Assembly: GCF_014161445.1 (NCBI RefSeq)
Contig: NZ_JABBXA010000034.1
Location: 1-57,716, forward strand
Reading direction: 5' to 3'
Length of the DNA: 57,716 nucleotides
DNA from: Microbispora sp. H13382
GTDB lineage: Bacteria > Actinomycetota > Actinomycetes > Streptosporangiales > Streptosporangiaceae
Below the pieces are notes generated by a model that saw only the letters and a list, made by a program, of their open reading frames with translations, was not told where the DNA came from and searched no databases. The translations under genes were made by a program, and so were the position numbers. Positions 24,909 to 33,397 of the stretch are shown piece by piece. Positions within the stretch are counted from its first letter, which is position 1; each line of letters starts with the position of its first letter.

Positions 24909-26342
24909 CTATTCGCCGATGTAGTGCATGACGTGCTTGACGCGGGTGTAGTCGTGCAGGCCGAAGACGGACAGGTCCTTGCCGTAGCCCGAGTGCTTGA
25001 AGCCGCCGTGCGGCATCTCGGACACGAACGGGATGTGGGTGTTGACCCAGACGATGCCGAAGTCGAGCCGCTTGGACATCCGCATCGCGCGGCCGTGGTC
25101 GGTGGTCCACACCGAACTGGACAGGCCGTAGCGGACGCCGTTGGCCTTGGCCAGCGCGTCGGCCTCGTCGGTGAACGTCTGGACGGTCATGACGGGACCG
25201 AAGATCTCGTCCTGCACCATCTCGTCGTCCTGCTTCAGCCCGTCCACGACGGTCGGAGCGAAGAAGAAGCCCTTGTCGCCGACGCGGGTGCCGCCGGTGA
25301 GGACCTTCGCGTGCTCGGGGAGCCGCTCGAAGAAGCCCTCGACCCGGGCGAGCTGGTTGGCGTTGTTCAGCGGCCCGAAGTAGGCGTCCTCCTCGTCGAG
25401 GCCGCCCAGCTTGGTGGCGGCGGCGGCCTCGGCCAGCGCCGCGGCGAACTCGTCGTGGATGCTCTCCTGCACGAGCACGCGGCAGGCGGCGGTGCAGTCC
25501 TGGCCGGCGTTGTAGAGGCCCGCCCCGGCGATCTCCTCGGCGACGGCCTTGATGTCCTTGACGTCCTCGAAGACCACGACCGGGGCCTTGCCGCCCAGCT
25601 CCAGGTGGACCCGCTTGAGGTCGTCGGCGGCGGTCCTGGCGACGGCCATGCCGGCACCGACCGAGCCGGTGATCGCGACCATGTCGGCGTCGGCGTGCCC
25701 GACGACCAGGGCGCCGGTCTCCCGGTCGCCGGTGACCACGTTGAAGACACCGGCGGGCAGGACGTCACCGAGGATCTCGGCCAGCTTCAGCGTGGAGACC
25801 GGGGTGGTGTCGGACGGCTTGAGCACGATCGTGTTGCCGGCGGCGAGAGCGGGGGCGATCTTCCACACCGCCATCATCATCGGGTAGTTCCACGGCGTGA
25901 CCTGGCCGATGACGCCGATCGGCTCGTGCCGGATCATCGAGGTGTGGTCGGCGAGGAACTCACCGGCGGTGGGGCCCTCCAGGGTGCGGGCCGCACCGGC
26001 GAAGAAGCGGAAGTGGTCGGCGGCGACCGGGGTCTCGTCCTCGGCCATGCGGGCGCGGGGCTTGCCGGTGTTGCGGCACTCGGCCTCGTTGATCTCGTCC
26101 GCGCGGGCCTCGATCGCGTCGGCGACCTTGAGCAGCAGCGCCGCGCGCTCGCCCGGCGTCGTCTGGCCCCACGTCTCGAACGCGGCCGTCGCGGCGGCGT
26201 AGGCGGCGTCGACGTCCTCCTGACCCGACACCGGCGCCTGGGCGTAGACCTCGCCCGTCGTAGGGTCTACGACGTCGGAGAAACGGCCGCTCGCGGCGTC
26301 GACGAACTTCCCGTTCACGAAGTTCTGGAGACGGGTGGTCAC
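24909..26342 (-). CDS. Gamma-aminobutyraldehyde dehydrogenase-like aldehyde dehydrogenase
   Basis: 477 residues, NAD(P)-dependent aldehyde dehydrogenase. Visible: PIGVIGQVTPWNYPMMMAVW (cofactor site), FNVVTGDRETG, the Glu motif LELGGKAP, the catalytic Cys in YNAGQDCTAACR, and DEIFGPVMTV. The closest pattern is that of 4-aminobutyraldehyde dehydrogenases (YdcW/PatD, PuuC-like), which turn the putrescine product into GABA. GTG 26342 lies 6 bases after GGAGG, so I prefer it to an upstream ATG. It is the first gene of the six-gene operon and is divergent from the Lrp regulator. Confidence 0.9.
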   Translation of the reverse strand: MTTRLQNFVNGKFVDAASGRFSDVVDPTTGEVYAQAPVSGQEDVDAAYAAATAAFETWGQTTPGERAALLLKVADAIEARADEINEAECRNTGKPRARMAEDETPVAADHFRFFAGAARTLEGPTAGEFLADHTSMIRHEPIGVIGQVTPWNYPMMMAVWKIAPALAAGNTIVLKPSDTTPVSTLKLAEILGDVLPAGVFNVVTGDRETGALVVGHADADMVAITGSVGAGMAVARTAADDLKRVHLELGGKAPVVVFEDVKDIKAVAEEIAGAGLYNAGQDCTAACRVLVQESIHDEFAAALAEAAAATKLGGLDEEDAYFGPLNNANQLARVEGFFERLPEHAKVLTGGTRVGDKGFFFAPTVVDGLKQDDEMVQDEIFGPVMTVQTFTDEADALAKANGVRYGLSSSVWTTDHGRAMRMSKRLDFGIVWVNTHIPFVSEMPHGGFKHSGYGKDLSVFGLHDYTRVKHVMHYIGE

Positions 26343-26465
26343 CGTTGACCTCCTGTTGAGGTGGCTGAGATGTCGCGACTCTGGCAGAGCAAAGAGCCAT
26401 AGACAAGGGATTTCGTCGCTAAGATACCAAATTGCTACGGAATCGCTTGACACGAGCGACTCAGC

Positions 26466-26499
26466 TGACAACATGTCAGACCACGATCGCAACATGTCA
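26466..26499. promoter_or_regulatory. Repeated CAACATGTCA sites between the polyamine operon and Lrp gene
   Basis: CAACATGTCA occurs at 26469-26478 and 26490-26499, 21 bases (two helix turns) apart on the same face. The first is part of a perfect inverted repeat TGACA-ACA-TGTCA (26466-26478). Upstream, TTGACA near 26446 could be a -35 for the regulator gene. This is the expected place for an Lrp-type dimer to bind both divergent promoters. Confidence 0.55.
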
Positions 26500-26566
26500 A
26501 AAACGGTGCTGTAACACCAGGTCGCTACGACGGCCGAAGCCCGCCAAGAGAGGACACCCCCCGAGG

Positions 26567-27058
26567 ATGACGACTCCCCCCAAGGCTCGCGCGGCTGCCG
26601 CTAAGGGTGGGCCGGTGGTGCTCGACGAGATCTCCAAGCAGATCATCGAGCAGCTTCAGATGGACGGGCGAAAGCCGTACGCCGCCATCGGCAAGGCGGT
26701 GGGGCTGTCGGAGGCCGCGGTGCGCCAGCGCGTGCAGCGCCTGCTCGACCTCGGCGTCATGCAGATCGTCGCCGTCACCGACCCGCTCACCCTGGGCTTC
26801 CCCCGTCAGGCCATGATCGGCATCAAGTGCGAGGGCGATCTGGAGCGGGTCGCCGACGAGCTGGCGCAGATCCCCGAGATCGACTACGTGGTGCTGACGG
26901 CCGGGTCGGTCGACATCATGGTCGAGGTGGTCTGCGAGGGCGACACCCACCTGCTGGAGATCCTGGGGAAGATCCGGGCGATCTCCAGCGTGCGGGCGAC
27001 CGAGACGTTCGTCTACCTCAAGCTGCACAAGCAGACGTACTCGTGGGGGACGCACTGA
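26567..27058 (+). CDS. Lrp/AsnC family transcriptional regulator
   Basis: 163 residues: a polar Ala/Lys tail, a winged-helix N-terminal domain (LDEISKQIIEQLQMDGRKPY, then AIGKAVGLSEAAVRQRVQRL), and the C-terminal RAM ligand-binding domain (VVLTAGSVDIMVEVVCEG). Lrp/AsnC proteins bind amino acids or similar nitrogen compounds. Its position opposite the putrescine operon makes it the likely local regulator, with a polyamine or its product as effector. ATG 26567 was chosen; upstream codons add a Lys/Arg-rich reading without a ribosome binding site. Confidence 0.92.
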   Translation: MTTPPKARAAAAKGGPVVLDEISKQIIEQLQMDGRKPYAAIGKAVGLSEAAVRQRVQRLLDLGVMQIVAVTDPLTLGFPRQAMIGIKCEGDLERVADELAQIPEIDYVVLTAGSVDIMVEVVCEGDTHLLEILGKIRAISSVRATETFVYLKLHKQTYSWGTH

Positions 27059-27111
27059 CGACGCCCGGCACGGCCGTCAGCACGGCGAGCAGCGGGGCGG
27101 TGGACAGGCCC

Positions 27112-27765
27112 TCAGCCGATCCTGGCGACGGCGCGTACGGGCGCGCCGTCGGCCCCGGTCAGGCGCAGCGGGAGCAGCGAGACCTCCACCCGGCGGCCGG
27201 CTGCCTGGGCCTCCAGCAGAGGGCCCAGGTTGCGCAGGTTCTCGGCGATCACCGCGTGCGCCCCGCACAGGGCCCGGTGCGCCGGCAGGTCGGCCGGAGC
27301 CGGCGTCGGGTCGACGCTGAGGGCGTCGATGCCGACCGTACGCACCCCCGCGGCGACGATCAGGCGGGCGGTCTCCTCCGCCAGGTACGGGTGGGCCTGG
27401 TAGTCCGGCGTCCCCCAGTGCTCGTCCCAGCCGGTCGCGACGAGCAGGACGGTTCCCGGCCGCAGCCGTCCCGCCACCGCCTCCAGCGTCCCGGGGGTGA
27501 CCGGCGAGCGCGGCGGCAGGCCCCGGACGTCGAGGACGGCCGCGGGGCCGAGGAACCGCTCCAGCGGCACGTCGTCCAGCGTCGGCAAAGTGTCGTCGAT
27601 GTGGAACGGCGCGTCCACGTGCGTGCCGGACTGGGAGCCGAGGTGCAGGCCGAGGACGTTGACGCCCTCGGCCGCCACGGTGAGGGCGGGCGCGATCTCG
27701 ACCTCGGGGTCTCCGGGATAGACGGGCATGCCGCTCACGACGGGCACCGACAGGTCGACGATCAC
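27112..27765 (-). CDS. Cyclase family / kynurenine formamidase-like hydrolase
   Basis: 217 residues of the metal-dependent cyclase (KynB-like) family. DLSVPVVSGMPVYPGDPEVE opens the fold, SGTHVDAPFH gives the metal motif THxDxPxH, followed by VLLVATGWDEHW and GVRTVGIDALSVDP. The first His of the usual HxGTHxDxPxH is Gln here (GSQSGTH). Members hydrolyse formyl or amide bonds, for example N-formylkynurenine. GTG 27765 follows GGGGAG at five bases. It sits 44 bases downstream of the nitrilase-family gene and is probably in its operon. Confidence 0.85.
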   Translation of the reverse strand: MIVDLSVPVVSGMPVYPGDPEVEIAPALTVAAEGVNVLGLHLGSQSGTHVDAPFHIDDTLPTLDDVPLERFLGPAAVLDVRGLPPRSPVTPGTLEAVAGRLRPGTVLLVATGWDEHWGTPDYQAHPYLAEETARLIVAAGVRTVGIDALSVDPTPAPADLPAHRALCGAHAVIAENLRNLGPLLEAQAAGRRVEVSLLPLRLTGADGAPVRAVARIG

Positions 27766-27809
27766 GGCTTCTCCCCTGGCCTCAGGCCTCCCCGGCGCGG
27801 GCGGGCCGA

Positions 27810-28658
27810 TCAGATCGTAGGCCACGGGTAGAGATCGGTCCGCCGGTCGCGGTGGACGTCGTTGCGCGGGCCGGTGGCCTTGTCCCTGGCGCGGGCCAGG
27901 TCGCAGTCGGCGACCAGCACGGCCGGCCCGTCCCTGAGCACGGGGCCCGCCAGCGGGTATCCGTTCGGTCCGATCAGCGACGTCCCGCGCACCCAGTCCA
28001 CGCCCCGCTCGGCCGCGCACCGGTCGGCCACGGCGACGAACATGCGGTTGGCCGCGGCGGCGATCTGGGCGTACGCGACCAGCACCGGGCGCTCCCCGGC
28101 GGGAACGGGCGAGGCGGGCCAGTTGGTGGAGACGGCGAGGAGGTCGGCCCCGGCCAGGCCCACGGACCGCACCCACTCGGGGAACTCCAGGTCGTAGCAG
28201 ACCATCATCCCGACGCGGCCGATCTCGGTGTCCACGACGGGAGCCGGCGCGTCGCCGGGCGTGAACACGTCCTGCTCGTCGTGCCACAGATGGGCCTTGC
28301 GGTAGACGGCCCTGGTCCCGGTGGCGTCGACCATGACCTGACTGTTCCGCAGGACGCCGTCGGCCAGCTCGCAGAATCCGCCCACGATCACCAGGTCGTG
28401 GGCGCGCGCCAGGCGGGCCCAGGCGGTGACGGTCGGGCCGTCGGCGGGCTCGGCGAGGCTCTTGGCCTCCTCGGCGCCCGAGAAGACGTAGCCGCTGTTG
28501 ACGAGCTCGGGCAGCACCACCAGCCGGGCGCCGGCCTCGGCCGCCTCCGCGATCGCCGCTTCGGCGGCGGCACGGTTCGACTCGGGCTCGCCCACCCGCA
28601 GCGGGACCTGCGCGACCGCGACCCGCGTCACGGCCGCGCCATCGTCCGCCGTCGTCAT
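27810..28658 (-). CDS. Carbon-nitrogen hydrolase (nitrilase superfamily)
   Basis: 282 residues with the complete Glu-Lys-Cys triad: LVVLPELVNSGY (Glu), VYRKAHLW (Lys) and MMVCYDLEFPEWVR (Cys). The size and motifs fit amidases of the N-carbamoylputrescine, beta-ureidopropionate or omega-amide type; the exact substrate is not readable. Its neighbours (cyclase hydrolase, PucR regulator, polyamine operon) suggest degradation of amide-containing nitrogen compounds. ATG 28658 follows GGAGG at normal spacing. Confidence 0.9.
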   Translation of the reverse strand: MTTADDGAAVTRVAVAQVPLRVGEPESNRAAAEAAIAEAAEAGARLVVLPELVNSGYVFSGAEEAKSLAEPADGPTVTAWARLARAHDLVIVGGFCELADGVLRNSQVMVDATGTRAVYRKAHLWHDEQDVFTPGDAPAPVVDTEIGRVGMMVCYDLEFPEWVRSVGLAGADLLAVSTNWPASPVPAGERPVLVAYAQIAAAANRMFVAVADRCAAERGVDWVRGTSLIGPNGYPLAGPVLRDGPAVLVADCDLARARDKATGPRNDVHRDRRTDLYPWPTI

Positions 28659-28670
28659 GCGTTCCTCCAG

Positions 28671-28698
28671 GTCATGGGGAGAGCGTCATGGGGAGAGC
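28671..28698. repeat. Perfect 14-bp tandem duplication in divergent promoter region
   Basis: GTCATGGGGAGAGC occurs twice head to tail (28671-28684, 28685-28698), between the nitrilase-family gene and the PucR regulator. Each copy contains a GGGGAG element and an ATG, so it may be a recent duplication affecting promoter or leader. Confidence 0.8.
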
Positions 28699-28762
28699 GC
28701 TTCAGCACGCTCACCCTCCAATCAGGACAATTAGGGATATCACGGGAAATAGGCTGACCGCT

Positions 28763-30220
28763 GTGGACGGGCACAACACCGTGGAGGACCTGCTGCGCTC
28801 CCCCGCGCTGCAACTGCGGGTGCTGGCGGGCGAGCGCGGCCTCGGCAGGTCGGTCTCCTGGGCCCATGTGAGTGAGCTGGAGGACCCCACGCCCTGGCTG
28901 CTCGGGGCCGAGGTCATCATGACGACGGGCATCGGCGTCCCGCGCGCCGCCGCCGCCCAGCGGGCGTACCTGGAACGGCTCGACGACGCGGGGGTGGCGG
29001 CGCTCGCGCTCAGCGCGGGCCTGCACGTCCCCCCGCTGCGCCGGGCCTTTCTCGACGCCGCCGAGGAGCGCGGGTTCCCCGTGCTGGAGGTGCCGCTGGC
29101 CGTGCCGTTCATCGCGATCGCCCAGGAGGTCGCGGCGGCGGTGCAGGAGGACGCCCGGCAGCGGCTGGGGGCCCAGCTGCAGGTGTTCGGCGCGCTGCGC
29201 TGGCTCGCGTCCGAGGGGCTGGACACGGCGGGGCTGTTCCGGCGGCTCGAACGGCTGTCGGGCTACGAGATCTTCCTGAGCACGCCGCAGGGCCGCCCGC
29301 TGCTGCCGGGCGTGCCGGCGCCCCCGGCGTCCGTACGGCTGCCCGCCTCGGCGGACGCGCCGCCGACGATCCCCGGCGGCTTCGCGCTGCCGGTGCCCGC
29401 GCCCGGCGGGCCGGCCGGGTTCCTGGTCGCCTTCGAGCGGGAGGGCGCCCGCCCGGCCGGGCTCGCCGTGGTCCAGCACATCGCGACCGTCGCCGCCCTG
29501 CGGGTGGCGATGGTGCGCAGCGAGCGCGAGACGCTGCGCCGCCAGGGAGCGGAGACGCTGGCCGAGCTGCTGCAGGACGTGCTCGACCCGGAGACCGCCC
29601 GGCGCAGGCTCGCCCTGATGGGCCTGCCGCCGGATCGCGACGTCGTTCTCCTCGTGGTGCGCGACGCCGCCGACGACGCCGTGGTCCGGGCCCTCGCCGA
29701 GCATCCGCACCTCATGCTCCGCCGGCATCGGGACCTGTACGTGCTGACGGCGGCGGCCGTCGCCACCGCGGAGCTGGAGGCGGTGCCCGGCATCGCGGCC
29801 GGAGTCAGCCGCCCCGTCACACCCGGGTCATCGCTGCGCGTCGCGCAGCGGGAGGCCCTGTGGGCGGCCTCCCGCGCCGCCGAGGCGGGCCGGCCGCTGG
29901 TCGCCTACGGCGAGGACACCACCGGCCGGTGGCTGCCGGACGACGTGGGCGTGCTGGCCGCCCTGGTCGAGCACGTGCTCGGCGACGTCCTGCGGTACGA
30001 CGCCGAACACGGATCGGATCTCATCACGTCGGTCCGCACGTGGATGGAGCGCGACCGCCGCGTCGACGACGCCGCGCGAGCCCTGCATGTGCATCCCAAC
30101 ACGCTGTCGTACCGGCTGCGCCGCTTCGGCGCGCTGACCGGGCGCGACCTGTCGGCGACCGGCGACTTCGCCGAGGTGTGGCTCGCCATCCGGGCGGCGG
30201 CCCAGCTCGGCGGGCTCTAG
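28763..30220 (+). CDS. PucR family transcriptional regulator
   Basis: 485 residues. N-terminal PucR domain (TVEDLLRSPALQLRVLAGER, VSWAHVSELEDPTPWLLGAE, IMTTGIGVPRA), a central variable region of about 200 residues, and a C-terminal PucR-type HTH (VDDAARALHVHPNTLSYRLR, RFGALTGRDL). PucR proteins regulate purine or other nitrogen-compound breakdown. It is divergent from the nitrilase/cyclase pair and is their likely regulator. GTG 28763 is chosen because the conserved domain begins within six residues; the ribosome binding site is weak, and ATG 28688 inside the tandem duplication is an alternative. Confidence 0.9.
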   Translation: MDGHNTVEDLLRSPALQLRVLAGERGLGRSVSWAHVSELEDPTPWLLGAEVIMTTGIGVPRAAAAQRAYLERLDDAGVAALALSAGLHVPPLRRAFLDAAEERGFPVLEVPLAVPFIAIAQEVAAAVQEDARQRLGAQLQVFGALRWLASEGLDTAGLFRRLERLSGYEIFLSTPQGRPLLPGVPAPPASVRLPASADAPPTIPGGFALPVPAPGGPAGFLVAFEREGARPAGLAVVQHIATVAALRVAMVRSERETLRRQGAETLAELLQDVLDPETARRRLALMGLPPDRDVVLLVVRDAADDAVVRALAEHPHLMLRRHRDLYVLTAAAVATAELEAVPGIAAGVSRPVTPGSSLRVAQREALWAASRAAEAGRPLVAYGEDTTGRWLPDDVGVLAALVEHVLGDVLRYDAEHGSDLITSVRTWMERDRRVDDAARALHVHPNTLSYRLRRFGALTGRDLSATGDFAEVWLAIRAAAQLGGL

Positions 30221-30236
30221 TTCACGCCCGGACGGG

Positions 30237-31652
30237 TCACAGCTTCGGCTTGGCCGCCCGGTACAGCCACGCGTCGAACAGGTCGTCCAGGTCCCGGCCG
30301 GACAACCGCTCCGCCAGGGCGATGAGGTCCTTCGTGGTGACCGTGGAGTGCCGGTTCTGCCTGGCCCAGGTGCGCAGCAGCGTGAAGAACGTCTCGTCGC
30401 CGATCTCCTTGCGCAGCGCGTGCACGGTCATGGCGCCCCGCACGTAGATCGCGTTCCAGTCGAACATGCCGTCGCGGCCCGGGTCGCCGGTCTTGAGCTT
30501 CCAGAAGTCGCCGCCGGCCCTGTGCCTGTACTGCTCGGCGAAAATCCGCTCGGCGGAGGGGCCGCCGTGCTGCTCCTGGTACAGCCACTCGGCGTACGAC
30601 GCGAAGCCCTCGTTCAGCCAGATGTCCTTCCAGCTGCGCAGGCCGACGCTGTCGCCGAACCACTGGTGGGCCAGTTCGTGCACGATCACGAGCTCGTCCG
30701 ACATGACCTTGTCGTACACCGGCCTGCCCTGCGTCTCCAGCGCGTAGTCGACGTCGAGCCGGTCGGCGACGCCGCCCGTGGAGGAGAACGGGTAGTCGCC
30801 GAAGACCTTCGACTCCCACCTGATCGCCTTGGCCGTGGTGCTGTGCAGGCGCTTGAACTCCTTGGCCAGCGAGGGGTCGTACGCCGTGATGTTGGGCTTG
30901 CCTCCGACGGTGCCCCGGGTGACCGTGAACTTCCCGATCGCGACCATGGCGAGGTACGGCGCCATGGGGTGGCGCATCGTCCACTTCGAGGTCCGGTAGC
31001 CGTCGCGCGGGCCGGCGACGCCGGAGTTGTCCGGCTCGCCGTTGGCCAGGACCGTCAGTCCCTCGGGCGCGGTGACCTCGAAGGTGAAGGTGGCCTTGTC
31101 ACGCGGGTGGTCGTTGGCCGGGAACCAGCTGCGGGCGCCGTCCGGCTCGGCCACCGCGACGGCGCCGTCCTCGGTGTCGATCCAGCCGGCGACGCCGAGC
31201 GCCCTGTCCTTGATCGCCTTCGGCCGGCCGGCGTAGGACACCTCGACCGTGAACTTCTTCCCCGACGGCAGCCCGTGCCGGGGTGTGACGACGAGCTCCT
31301 GGCCCTTCCGGACGTACGACGCCCGCCGGCCGTTCACCTCGACCTCGCTGATCGCCGGCCCGGAGAAGTCGAGGTCGAACCGGGACAGGTTCTTCGTCGC
31401 CGTCGCCGTGATCGTCGTCGTGGCGCTGAGGTGGCGGGTCTGCGGGGTGAACCGCAGCCGGATCGCGTAGTGGGCGACGTCATAGCCGCCGTTGCCCGCG
31501 AGGGGGAAGTACGGGTCGCCGAGACCGGCCGAGCCGGGGGTGTAGGCGCCGGAGCCGGTGCTCGCCCGGGCCGCCGGCACGGTCGCCAGGGGGATGACCG
31601 CGGTGAGCCCGGCCGCGACGAGCCCCGGCCAGGGGGATGATCTGCGAAGCAT
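30237..31652 (-). CDS. Secreted M1 family metallopeptidase
   Basis: 471 residues with a signal peptide (ending near VPAARAS). Zinc site: HELAH at 325-329 and the second Glu in WLNEGFASY near 348. In place of the usual GAMEN exopeptidase motif it has YALETQGRP, the variant common in short secreted actinobacterial M1 enzymes. It lacks the long C-terminal domain of large aminopeptidase N, which fits its size. It should cleave N-terminal residues from peptides outside the cell. ATG 31652 (MLRRSSPW) starts the signal peptide. Its stop is 17 bases from that of the convergent PucR gene. Confidence 0.92.
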   Translation of the reverse strand: MLRRSSPWPGLVAAGLTAVIPLATVPAARASTGSGAYTPGSAGLGDPYFPLAGNGGYDVAHYAIRLRFTPQTRHLSATTTITATATKNLSRFDLDFSGPAISEVEVNGRRASYVRKGQELVVTPRHGLPSGKKFTVEVSYAGRPKAIKDRALGVAGWIDTEDGAVAVAEPDGARSWFPANDHPRDKATFTFEVTAPEGLTVLANGEPDNSGVAGPRDGYRTSKWTMRHPMAPYLAMVAIGKFTVTRGTVGGKPNITAYDPSLAKEFKRLHSTTAKAIRWESKVFGDYPFSSTGGVADRLDVDYALETQGRPVYDKVMSDELVIVHELAHQWFGDSVGLRSWKDIWLNEGFASYAEWLYQEQHGGPSAERIFAEQYRHRAGGDFWKLKTGDPGRDGMFDWNAIYVRGAMTVHALRKEIGDETFFTLLRTWARQNRHSTVTTKDLIALAERLSGRDLDDLFDAWLYRAAKPKL

Positions 31653-31721
31653 GATCCCTATCGTGGTGTATTGCTCCACGAAAATTAGGATTTATGCGCT
31701 TTTAGCGGGGTGCCGATTGGA

Positions 31722-32549
31722 TCACGGGCGGCGTTCCAGCACGCTCGCCATCTCGGCCAGGAAGCCGTCCACCTCGCGGATCGCGTAGCCGGGCCGGAAC
31801 ACGACGGTGGCGAACGTGGCCTTCCTGACCTGCTCCGCCGTCAGCGGCTCGGCCGTCGTCCCGCGCAGCGTCGCCACCACCCGGTCGAGGAACTCGTCGA
31901 CCTCCTCCTCCCGGTAGCCCATCCCGAGCCGTCCGGGGTGGAAGGCCACGCGTTCGACCCGGACCGCCTGCGCCTCCAGCCAGGACTCCGTGCCCGGCTC
32001 CGGTGGTGGCGTGCCCGTCTTCCCGGCGGCGTTCACTGGGGCCGCTTCCGATCCCGTGCGCTCCCCGTCCCCCGTACGGCGCGCCGCGGCCCGGGCGGCC
32101 GGCGCCGCGACGAGGGGCTGCGTCACGGCGGTCTCCGCGGCGGCGGCCCCCGTGGTGGCGGCCCCTGTAGTGGCGGGCCCTGTCACGGCGGACTCTTTGG
32201 CGGCAGGCTCTTCGGCGGCGGACCGTGGAGTCGCGGGCCCGGGAGCGCCGGTCGCGAGCCGCGCCCGCGAATCGTCGCCCTGACCGGCTCTGGCCTCGAC
32301 AGCCACGATGAACGCGTCGAGCGCGAAGTCCACCGCCGTCTCGTTGTAACCCCCGAGTTTGACGGCGAACCTCGCGTTCCTGATCTCGTCGGCCGTCACC
32401 GGCGGCCCGTCGGCCGGGCCACGTCCGAGCGTCGACTCGATCCTGCGCACGAAGTCGTCGACCTGTTGGGGGTCATAGCCCAGGCGCACGGCCATGACGC
32501 GGGGAAAGCGGTTCACCAGACCTCCGGCCCACTGCTCATGCCCGACCAT
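31722..32549 (-). CDS. DivIVA-like protein with two copies of the domain
   Basis: About 275 residues. Two similar units frame the protein: near the N-terminus VRLGYDPQQVDDFVRRIEST plus DEIRNARFAVKLGGYNETAV, and at the C-terminus GMGYREEEVDEFLDRVVATL plus EQVRKATFATVVFRPGYAIR. Each has the FxxxxxGY..xEVDxFL pattern of the DivIVA domain repeat. A 100-residue Ala/Thr-rich linker with short repeats (ATTGAATTGAAAAETAV) lies between. DivIVA-type proteins mark curved membrane and polar growth sites; this one lacks long coiled coils, so it is probably an accessory. The start is uncertain (ATG 32549 or later). Confidence 0.7.
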   Translation of the reverse strand: MVGHEQWAGGLVNRFPRVMAVRLGYDPQQVDDFVRRIESTLGRGPADGPPVTADEIRNARFAVKLGGYNETAVDFALDAFIVAVEARAGQGDDSRARLATGAPGPATPRSAAEEPAAKESAVTGPATTGAATTGAAAAETAVTQPLVAAPAARAAARRTGDGERTGSEAAPVNAAGKTGTPPPEPGTESWLEAQAVRVERVAFHPGRLGMGYREEEVDEFLDRVVATLRGTTAEPLTAEQVRKATFATVVFRPGYAIREVDGFLAEMASVLERRP

Positions 32550-32638
32550 TTTGACGGGAGTCCCAACAGAAAGGCGAGACCCAAAGATCGCCCGATGTCG
32601 GTACGCCTGGAGGAACATCCCGATAAGCTCCAGAAACT

Positions 32639-33397
32639 ATGCGGATCGCCAGTCTCTCCTTCCGGTACGGACGGCGAGCCCCCTGGGTCTTGCGGGACGC
32701 CGGTCTGGTCCTCGATCCGGGAGACGTGGTCGAGGTCACCGGGCCCAACGGCACCGGCAAGTCGACCCTGCTGCGGCTCGTCGCCGGGCTGCTCAGGCCC
32801 GTACGCGGAAGCGTCGAGGACCGCCCCCGGGTCGTCGGATACGCCCCCGAGCGGTTCCCCGCGGACCAGCCGTTCACCGTGGCGTCCTACCTGCGGCACA
32901 TGGCGGCGGTCCGGAGGGTGAGCACGGACGCGATCGGCCGGTGGAGCGAACGGCTCGGCATGGACCACCTGCTCGGACAGCGCCTGCCCGATCTGTCCAA
33001 GGGCAGCGCGCACAAGGTGGGCCTCGCGCAGGCGCTGCTCGCCGAACCGGGGTTGCTCGTGCTCGACGAACCCTTCGCCGGTCTCGACGCCGCCACCCGG
33101 GCCGAACTCCCCACGATCATCGAAGAGGTCGGCGCGCGCGGCGGGATCGTGATGGTGAGCGACCACCAGGGCGATCTGCGCGCCTTTCCCGGCCTGCGCC
33201 GCTGTGAGGTCCGCGACCGCGCCGTACGGGAACTCGAGCCGGTCGAGGAGACCGGCGAGTCCGCTCTGACCGTGCTGGAGGTGGCGGTGACCGCGTCGCG
33301 GGCGGCGGACCTGGCCGAGCGTCTGCGTGCCGAGGGCTGCACGGTACATGTCACGGGCCGCATCACGGCCCGCGCCGCCGGGGAGGCCGCCGGATGA
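32639..33397 (+). CDS. ABC transporter ATP-binding protein
   Basis: 252 residues. Walker A GPNGTGKST, Walker B LLVLDEPFAGLD, and a signature region LSKGSAHKVGLAQALL in which the usual LSGGQ is LSKGS. A C-terminal tail of about 45 residues follows. ATG 32639. Its stop overlaps the start of the membrane partner as ATGA. No binding protein is nearby, so this is a simple two-gene ABC exporter or an ABC system of unknown substrate. Confidence 0.88.
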   Translation: MRIASLSFRYGRRAPWVLRDAGLVLDPGDVVEVTGPNGTGKSTLLRLVAGLLRPVRGSVEDRPRVVGYAPERFPADQPFTVASYLRHMAAVRRVSTDAIGRWSERLGMDHLLGQRLPDLSKGSAHKVGLAQALLAEPGLLVLDEPFAGLDAATRAELPTIIEEVGARGGIVMVSDHQGDLRAFPGLRRCEVRDRAVRELEPVEETGESALTVLEVAVTASRAADLAERLRAEGCTVHVTGRITARAAGEAAG

